Assembly: GCF_001949145.1 (NCBI RefSeq)
Contig: NW_019091416.1
Span: forward strand, 314,511-374,510
Source: Acanthaster planci
Taxonomy: Eukaryota; Echinodermata; Asteroidea; Valvatida; Acanthasteridae
Direction: 5' to 3'
Length of the DNA stretch: 60,000 bases
In this document: one piece after another, positions 47,301 to 56,300 of the stretch
Numbering within the stretch: the first letter of the stretch is position 1
Layout of the letters: every line of letters starts with the position of its first letter
Program-made: the position numbers and the translations under genes
Notes under the pieces: model-generated
What the model was told of the DNA's origin: nothing
Databases searched by the model: none
What the model saw: the letters and a program-made list of their open reading frames with translations, nothing else

Positions 47301-50300
47301 CCGTTAAAACACGACAGCTGCATACTGTGGCCTGTGTGTGCATGCGTGACTTGGTCAATGGTCACAGATTATAAATCCACACAGCGTAGAGAATAACCGA
47401 TGACAGTTGACCCACAGTGCCATCGTCATTCCTCAGACGAGGCCGGTCGCATGACCAATGCCTAAAGCTATTCCAAAATACCCCAAAACATCCACAGTTA
47501 TACTCACACTATCACTAGCCCGAGCATAATCATTGCAAGATATGCGAGAATGTTCAACGCTAGGCATTGCCTTGCATGTGTGTACTAGTTCACGTACGGT
47601 ACCTGTTGATAGCAGACTGGGACAAGTGGCTGCTTGTGCTGTACCATTGTCTTTCTAGATGGCATGGCAGATGCCATACAGAACAAATTCCCACGTACGA
47701 CGTCCCACATACAGAATTGTATCCAACTCCACTAATTGCAATAACACGCCATTAAAATAATAGAACTGGTGCTATGCATTATCGCCTCAATATGCCTTGG
47801 TTGTCCACGTGGCCAGGAATAGCATTAAAATACTGTGGGATTATTCTAAAGTAACAGGTCAGGGCAAGGTGTATTTTTGTGAAGATAACACAAAATAAAT
47901 TATATCTAAATGATAATTAGGTGATATTTATTCAAATAATGTCATGTGTTGTATACCTATGATACAAATATGAGCTAATATTTTCAAGAACTGTCAACAC
48001 CCCCGCTCATGAATGGTACCAGCTTAATTTGCATAATCCATGAGCCATCTGTTTGCTTAAAAGCAAGCAGCAGCCAGCCAAATCAGCCTGTGACGTCATC
48101 CACACCACCAAGTGCAACAGATGTCGTCACATAATGTGCATTTACTGAGAGCAACTGCCTGCACTGAACACAAACAGTGCCCTCTGTCAGTGAATGACTG
48201 CACTGAAGTCTCCACTCAGCGCTGAATTTACTTATTTATTTTATGTTCTTCAGTTAACTCATTACTTTTTATTCAGCATGGGAGTTTTAGTAAAATAGTT
48301 CTGTCCTCACTCAACAAACCACCAATAATGGTTGCTGGTTATGTCCAAATGCAGACAGGGTAAAAGGCTGATTCATACTAAATAGAATAATTTTTAAATA
48401 ACTAAGGACCCTTATTGTTAAATGTATTTGAAACTGTACACTACTGGTTCATCTTTCCAGCTTAAGCAAGATTATTTGAGAACTGCAAACTAACACCTGT
48501 AAAATGTTTTACCACTGAGGGCGGGTAAGCATATATTTCCCACCCAAATCATGAAGTTTTGGAGGCATTTACAGGGTTTCGGGTATAGCTTAGCTAACCC
48601 CTTTGACTTCGGACTTTATACCCCAATGAAAATTTGAGTCTTCAGAATGTGCCACTGTCTTCATGCAGAAGGGCAGATCTAATAGGACTGAGACTGGTTC
48701 CCAGCAAAAGCTGGTTAGCAAGCTGGGGTTAAAGACTCCTTTGAATATCATCACAGGAACGTGTGGCATGCAGATCAAGAGATATACCATTCCCGAGTTC
48801 AACCAAAATTGCGTTGGGGAAATAATGCCCGTTCGGTACGAAGAAATTAGCCTGCCACCACCAACAATGAAACCAAACCACCAAAATCCTCTGGTCATCA
48901 ATTTCAATTTAGTTTTGGAATCATACTTCTAATAAATGTGGAGAGTGGAAAAAACATTAGAAAAACTTTTTGTACTAGCTGAAACTGTTCACACACCATG
49001 ACCTACCATGAATATTAAAAACGTCCCACCTGACATTTATTTGCTAAACACTGACAAGGAATTGGGTTAATTAAAATATCCCAACAATCAACAGTTATCA
49101 CTCGAATGAAACCATAATAAACCAGAAAATAGAAGGAAGTACACACCTCTATCAGCTTGTCTACATCTTCCATTTCTCCTGGTAGGTCGGACAAAGCATT
49201 GAATATCTGAGCGGAATTCTCCAACCTCAAAAGTTCTTCTTCCTAAAAAATGTCAAGCACACAAAGCCAAGTTAAGATCCTGTTTATGTTTGAGTAATGC
49301 TGCAACTCCGCTATGTATTCGGGCAACCTTTAACCAATGACAGTGATGTGTTCACTTCGCCAGCCTCTCTCATATTTCAACTCTCGCTTGTTGCTTTCTG
49401 ACAAGGTTCCTCCCAAGCCATGACTTTGCTTTCCATTTCGACTTGCGGCCTGTGCGAAATGTCAAAACACCCTGCCACGGACCTTGAGTTTAAACATGGC
49501 CAGCGTGACTTGGAAGAGAATGATGGAGCCCTCGTAGAAGAACATGTCCCAGATGCGCAGCAGCACCCTGATGTGAACCACGCTGGCAAAAACCGTCAGG
49601 AACCAGTGGAGTGTGATCAGCGACAGCTCTGAGAGGTAAAAAAGAAACTTGGGTGAAAAAACGATGGCAACTCTTAACAACACTGTCACAGCTAGAAGAG
49701 TTGAAGAGAAATTAACAACAGTGAAGCACTGGATCAATTCTTCTTCTTCTTTTAACAATGCTGATGCCATCAAACAGCAGTGCCCATCCCTAAGCTCTTA
49801 AAATTTACCAGGAGCCAAGCCACTTTTACTTAACCAAAAGTCCCTTAAAAGTAACTGCACAAAGCATGTATCACTGTACCTCAATAACTCCCACTAGCCG
49901 TAAGTGTTATTTCCACAAGAGGTTCTACGTAGCTACATTCATGTATTTTCAAGATTTATTTTGCGTTGGGGAGATGTTAATTCATATAACGGGTTTTGCC
50001 CTTACCCAACGTATATATTAATAAACACTGTATGCTCAGTGCTTGTCCGAGAGCTNNNNNNNNNNNNNNNNNNNNNNNNNNNNNNNNNNNNNNNNNNNNN
50101 NNNNNNNNNNNNNNNNNNNNNNNNNNNNNNNNNNNNNNNNNNNNNNNNNNNNNNNNNNNNNNNNNNNNNTTTATTAATATATACGTTGGGTAAGGGCAAA
50201 ACCCGTCATATAACTTAACATCTCCCCAACGCAAAAATACATCTTGAAAATAGTTCGCGGTACCCGCTGCTTCACCTGACTCGGACCGGCCAGCCGACCC

Positions 50301-53300
50301 CGGCAAGCTCGGTGGTCGGGTGGTTAAGACATCTGCACTAGTAAGCAGGGGGTCGTGGGTTCGAGTCCCACCCGAGTAAGCTTGTGACTTTTTTCGCAAG
50401 CTCTCAGACAAGCACTGAGCATACAGTGTTTATTAATATATACGTTGGGTAAGGGCAAAACCTGTTATATAAATTACATACATGTACATGTACCTAAATC
50501 ATGGCTCTTTGGATGCTAGAATGACCCACACTTCCTCCTACCACCCTACATCGGATGTGTTCTGAATAAACACAGCCAAGGTCTTCACAGCCTCTGTCAT
50601 TTCACTGGGTGAATGATCAGTCTTCCTTCCATTCTATGAATTGCCCAATTTCTCAAGGTCGTGAAGAACACATGCTCCAAGTGTGCAAATCCAATCTAAG
50701 CTGACCCATGTCAGACATTGTCTTCTGTGTCACTGGTACCTGTGCCAACATTACAGTGACAGTGAATGGATAAAACGGACAGTATGAGGGTAGTCTTACC
50801 TATATCATGGCTCTTCAGCTGCTGATCCAACTCTGGAAGGAAACTGACCATCAACTGACGAAGCACCCTCTGGTCAGCCTAGAAAATTGAGAGTTGTTAG
50901 AAATCATAAAATTGAACAAATATTTTATAATTACCGCGTGAATAACTAATACATTGTGTGTACAAAGTCTGTGCATGATCCATCATTTCATGGTACAATA
51001 CCATCCTATCCTTCAAATTGCAGAATAAAATGATGAACAGCAAGAAATTTTTTAACAGAAAATTATGGAATACTTCCACCTCCACTGTGATTGCTGAAAA
51101 GCACGAGCCACAGCTGAAAATAAATTGCACCGAACCTTGACATTAGAATTGCATTAAGCCCTGCGGTGTTGCATCAGTTCCCCATTGTTTACCTGTACAC
51201 CAAGGAGAGTGCTGGAGTAGTAAGAGGCCGGAACCAGATCCTCAATGATAGCACACATTATCCAGAATGCGTCCTCCTCCTCCATGAACAGCAGCAAGGA
51301 CGCTGCGATCTGCAAGGAGACAAGTCCACAGGTGTGAAGGAGGGGAGCATCTACATGGCAGCTACATGTGGTGACACTGGCTTTGCTTAGGTGCCAAGGT
51401 GGGTTCAGCACATGTCACGTTATGTTCACCCATGTCTGCTCATCAAGATTACCTCTTGAAACCAGTGCAGACCAGTGTTTTAGTCGAGACCAGATAGTCC
51501 AAGGCCGAGGCCAAGACTGAGACCTGAAGTTGCGAGACCGAGACCACGGTCTCGAGACCTCCAACACTGGTGTACACCGAGAAAAACAGGGTCTTGGTGA
51601 GAAAATGTGGCCACGTTTCAAACAACAAAAGATCACAACAACAACAGGTCAATGCATTACAGATAACTTGGGGGATGTAGCCGCTTTAATTGTGAAATCA
51701 TTGGACCAGCTACGGTTCAGAAAAAAGAAATGTGCATTTCCTAGTCGTTCGTGAACCAGCAAACTTCAGTTCTGCCCAAAGGAGCCTCCATTGCCAGGAA
51801 AATAGGGCCCTCTCTTGGTCCAGCTCGCGGTCCGTAGCAGGAACACTGTTTCCGCCAATATTGAGAGAACTTCCACATGTTGTGATCACGTGCCCTAAAC
51901 TTGACTAATGTTGGATGAGTAAGTACTCTTCAGGACTTCATCAAACGAAGGCAAACATGGCATTTTTTTCACCCTCTGCCTTCAGCTGAAAAAGTGAGTA
52001 CATTTCTGATGTTCTTCCCTTCGATCCTTCAGTCAGCCTGCAAATCACGTCAAAAGAGAAACTTACCACCCCTGTTCCTTGGCAGTAGCCGATGTCGGGG
52101 TAGAGCCAGGCTATGCCACGGAGAACGCGCCTCAGACGGGACACTCCAGTACTCTTACTGGAGGAGAAGCAGGCATTGCTGGGCATAGTGCGCAGCAGAT
52201 CCTGGTGAGAATGGCAATAAATGGTACAGAATATTCAAGAGTTGAGTCTAGTTGATGAGATACAAGTGTAGTAAGATGAGATTTCGGTGAGTTTATAAGA
52301 AGAGTCAAAGGACACAGAATATCAGTGTGGAGAAGAAAGGCATTTTTCTTTGGTTTTTTTGGAAGCCAACACCATGAAAATGAAAATTTGTGGAATGCCA
52401 CTGGCAAAATCCTGTAAACCAAATGTTCTTTATTCTTCAAGTACTGTAATGCAATTTTTGAAATACATGTACATGCCTTTGAAAATGCAAGAAAACTTCA
52501 CTTGAAGTCAATGTGAGCGACAAAAAAAAAAGATGGGGCAAAATTTTTTTAGGAAACCATACTTCAGAAAGAACCTCAAGGCCGAAGCTAAAAATTTACT
52601 GTGCTAGAGTCATGCATAAAAACATTTAATGGTTCACTCAAACGTCCGTCGGTCCCCAGACAGTGTCTGAGTGATTTTGGACAGTGTGTCTTTGCCACAG
52701 ATCCAAAGTGAAGTCAACCGGTTCTATCTTTCTGAGAAATGAGTCTTACCTTCTCTATCTGTTTAGCAGTCAGGGAGTGATCGCTGGTGCTGGCTTTGAT
52801 GATCTCCTGCATGACAGAAACAGATCAAATCAAACAGGTGGTACCTTAAAACCGATTAAGTACACGTAACACAACACCTAGACAACAGGCAACACAACAC
52901 CTAGACAACAGGCTGCGAAGCTTGACTATAACCACTCAGACCTTTCGAAACCAACAGGCTTTGTAGGATTCTGTAGGATTTAGGGAGACATGGCTCTTTC
53001 AATATTACATGATACAAGATAAAGCATGCATAAATATGCAAAGGATACTCAAAAGCTTCTTGTCTGGACCTCCGAAATAAAGCCTGATTATACCTCGAGA
53101 AGTCCCAAGATTAGCTCAACATTTTCAAAAGCCTGAAACCAGGCTTCTGTCTAAAAACTTGCATTCCTGATATTGCCATGCAGTTCCTGTGCAGTTGTGG
53201 ATTTCAGAGGGCTGAGGCAGATTCCAAACAAAAGTCCTATGGACTCAAGGTTAAGGAAGCGATGTATACCTTCTCCTTTTGGAAAGGCAATATTTAGAGT

Positions 53301-56300
53301 GTGGTGCATTCGGCATTCCTGTTGGCAACAAGCCAAAGAATGAAGATCAGCTGGATCATGATTTCCCCCAGCAGGTGTATACATGGGGGACATACTCCCA
53401 TTCCAGAACACCACACTTGTTCAGGATGTTCAGCACGGGAACAGTCAGCCTCTTCAGAACAGACGGCTTTTGGAGATTTGAGAAAACTCCCTATCACCAC
53501 AGGGGATTACACTGCACTAGCATATCAAGGGTTCAAGTTTTGGTGCCACTCTCACACAATGTCACACTGACGGGCTTCTATTGAAGAATGACCCACAGAC
53601 TTAGTTGGTTAACACCCGACACACCTTGTATGATGTTTCGCTGTTCTCCTTTTTAAGTTGGGCCCCTGACAGCCTCATCCACAGGTTGGGTCGCATGCTG
53701 TGGGGAATGCCCTCATGAACCAGGTGACGTAACTTCTCTGTGTGAGGTAGTCTACTTTCAAGCTGCAGAAAAAAAAGAAAAAGAAAAACGTCAAGTCATT
53801 TATTTGTTTCCCTATTAACTACTTTTCTCATTAACAAAATAAAAGTACATGCAGCAATACCCCAAGACTGCACGTTTTCTTTCTCTTACTTTTTTTCACA
53901 GAAGATTTTGTGTTCTGATTAAAATAATACTCAAAGCACATCCGTGCATGGTGTTTTCTTCATTATAACAAAAACTCAAGTTAGTGGTGGATTTAAGGGA
54001 TTCAAATGATATGACAAAGAATATAACTGGATATAAAGTTTCAACAATTCAGATTCTTAATTTTCACAGCATATTTTAATATTAAAGCCCACCTTCAAAA
54101 CCACAGCTATGAGGACTATGGACACAGAATTCAAACATTCTTAATACCAACTGAATGAAAACAGACATGGGCAGACCACACAAACCAATGTAAATGTAAA
54201 TGTGAATTTTATCAGATATGCAGTGTGGGAGACTTGGTCAAAGGTTCTCCCTGGTTGAAATCTCATCTAGAGATCCTAATAACGAAAGCCAAAATGTGAG
54301 CACATGTCCAAGGCTCATCCGGCTGTGAGGCAGGGATTTGTTGACGACAGGTGCGTGGCTGTGAGAGGAGTATTGATTAGAAAGAAGGGAGAGACTAGCC
54401 ACAGAGCCTGGGGAAAACAATCAGGAGCTGTACTGTGAAAACTAAGAAAAACGAAAGACAGACCGGTGGAAATCACTCACAAAAGAGCTTAATTATCATT
54501 ATGTATGCGCAGCATATGCATACACACTCAGGGTTTGGAATCAATAACTAAAACGCACCCAAACGTGGTCTACAATTAGAGTCATTTAATCAATTTGGGG
54601 TCCAATTTTTTTTCGTGCCCTTGTCACATCTGACATACAGTAGATGTACATGTACATGTACGGTTTTGGTAAGTTAAGAACACATTTCTCTAAATTCCAC
54701 AAGTAATGAAGTACGAGTAACACAAATTACCTGCCAAACGAAGAAAACAATTTGAAGTCAATTTCAGCAATGTTCCAGATCAAATCATACACAGGTTGAG
54801 CGTGACAGGGACACAAAAATGTCTCACATTTGGAACTCGAATTGATAGAATGACCTAGTACTTTACAGAATCCTGGCCTCTACAAATAAAAAGCATGGGA
54901 AAGGATTGGCTGAGGGAAAGTCAGGGAGTTCCAAGATAAGGAAAGTGCATAACATCCCCAATCTGTCCCCATGAAAAGGCCCCTTCAAATTAGATGTCTT
55001 TCAAGGCAACTGTTAGCGTCAGCAAATTTCTCACAATCAAAGTATATCCAAAAAAATTGACAAAAAGGGATGCAGGTAGATGTATCTCATTCAGACAATT
55101 ACGCCAGAGAAATAGTCAAAACTTCAAAACGACACTAAATCTCTTTGACTGTTTTACAGGAGCAATGTACCGAAGCTACTCCATAAAGAGGAATAGTGTG
55201 TGAAGCTCAGCTTCAAATACCTACAAGTGCCTATGTATGAGCTACATGTACACCGATATTGGTACAGTGTGTAATTAATTCTCCCACACGTTTGCAAATG
55301 GCAGAGTGAAACACCTGTTGTTTTAATGCAAACTGATTATGCGTGGAGGGAGGGATGACGTCAGATGTACAATTCAAAGTCAAACCTGAGAGAGTTACAG
55401 TAATCAGCAAATAATCACAGCATACAAACATGCACAGATATCTTGTGCCAGCCTTTTTTTTTGTATAATTTGACATTTTTCCTTTTGCAAATGTCACTTT
55501 AAGGTTGAGGGCTACCAGAAGAAATTGAAGGGAAAACAAAGTACAACTGTGTACACATGTTTGTACTGTACGCCAATTTTCAATTTTCACAGTGCACATC
55601 TGAATTCAGTGAAGCTTTGGATTGAAACCACGTAAATACATGTAAGTGAAATACATGTACAAAATATCTTTTCCTGTCCTTTTTTACCACACGTATTTGC
55701 AACAGAGAAGAAATGTTGATGTAAATTTATGCACATATTACCGGTACATGTACGTATATGAACACATGTACACGCATGCCCACATACTGCAGTATAGTAC
55801 TGACATATTGTAAGCAGCTTATGGGGGCCGTTAGCATCTTCCGACGACAGCCACAGAGAAGACATACTACGGCATGCATTCAGTCTGGAGAGAGTCACCC
55901 ACACTTCATGTATTTAGCATTTGGCCAGGTCCCTGTTTTTCATGTTTCTCAGTTTTTTACATGCACATACAATGAGCACTGCCAAAAGTAACCCTGGTGG
56001 AATGACAAAACGGTCAAGGACATTTCTTCTACCCCGTACCTCATATCAACTCTTGAAAAAGTAAATGCCTTACTTGTGATCCATATCTAAAGAACATGTA
56101 CATATTGATTCTGGTGCAAATATACATGTACACTTGAGAACCTTCTCTCAGTTCTTTTGTTGTCCTTCCACCAACATCAAACATGCTCCTTTGGGGAAAA
56201 GGTTATGGCAAAGTTCTCAGCCCTGAAAATGGCTCGGAAGGCTTTCATTGTACTATTTGTAAACAAGCAAGAATAATGTCAGTCAGACACATGGAAATCG

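Larger units (their letters stand above)
39933..49146. other. large SGSM3 intron, 9.2 kb
   Basis: It separates residues 363 and 364; the flanking protein is continuous with vertebrate SGSM3, so no exon is missing. No nested gene is supported. It contains an inverted-repeat element at 41833-41975, a long hairpin at 42890-43016, a G10 tract at 41692-41701 and many TACATGTA motifs. Confidence 0.8.

Noticed and set aside
50313-50386. Functional tRNA gene
   Set aside because: A and B boxes are present, but the acceptor stem pairs incompletely and the sequence is part of a repeated unit with a shared tail, so a SINE head is the better reading.
49904-50411. Frames across the second gap, including a peptide with GTRTHDPLL
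   Set aside because: They read through Ns and through a tRNA-derived repeat; peptides of this type are common false translations of B-box-containing SINEs.
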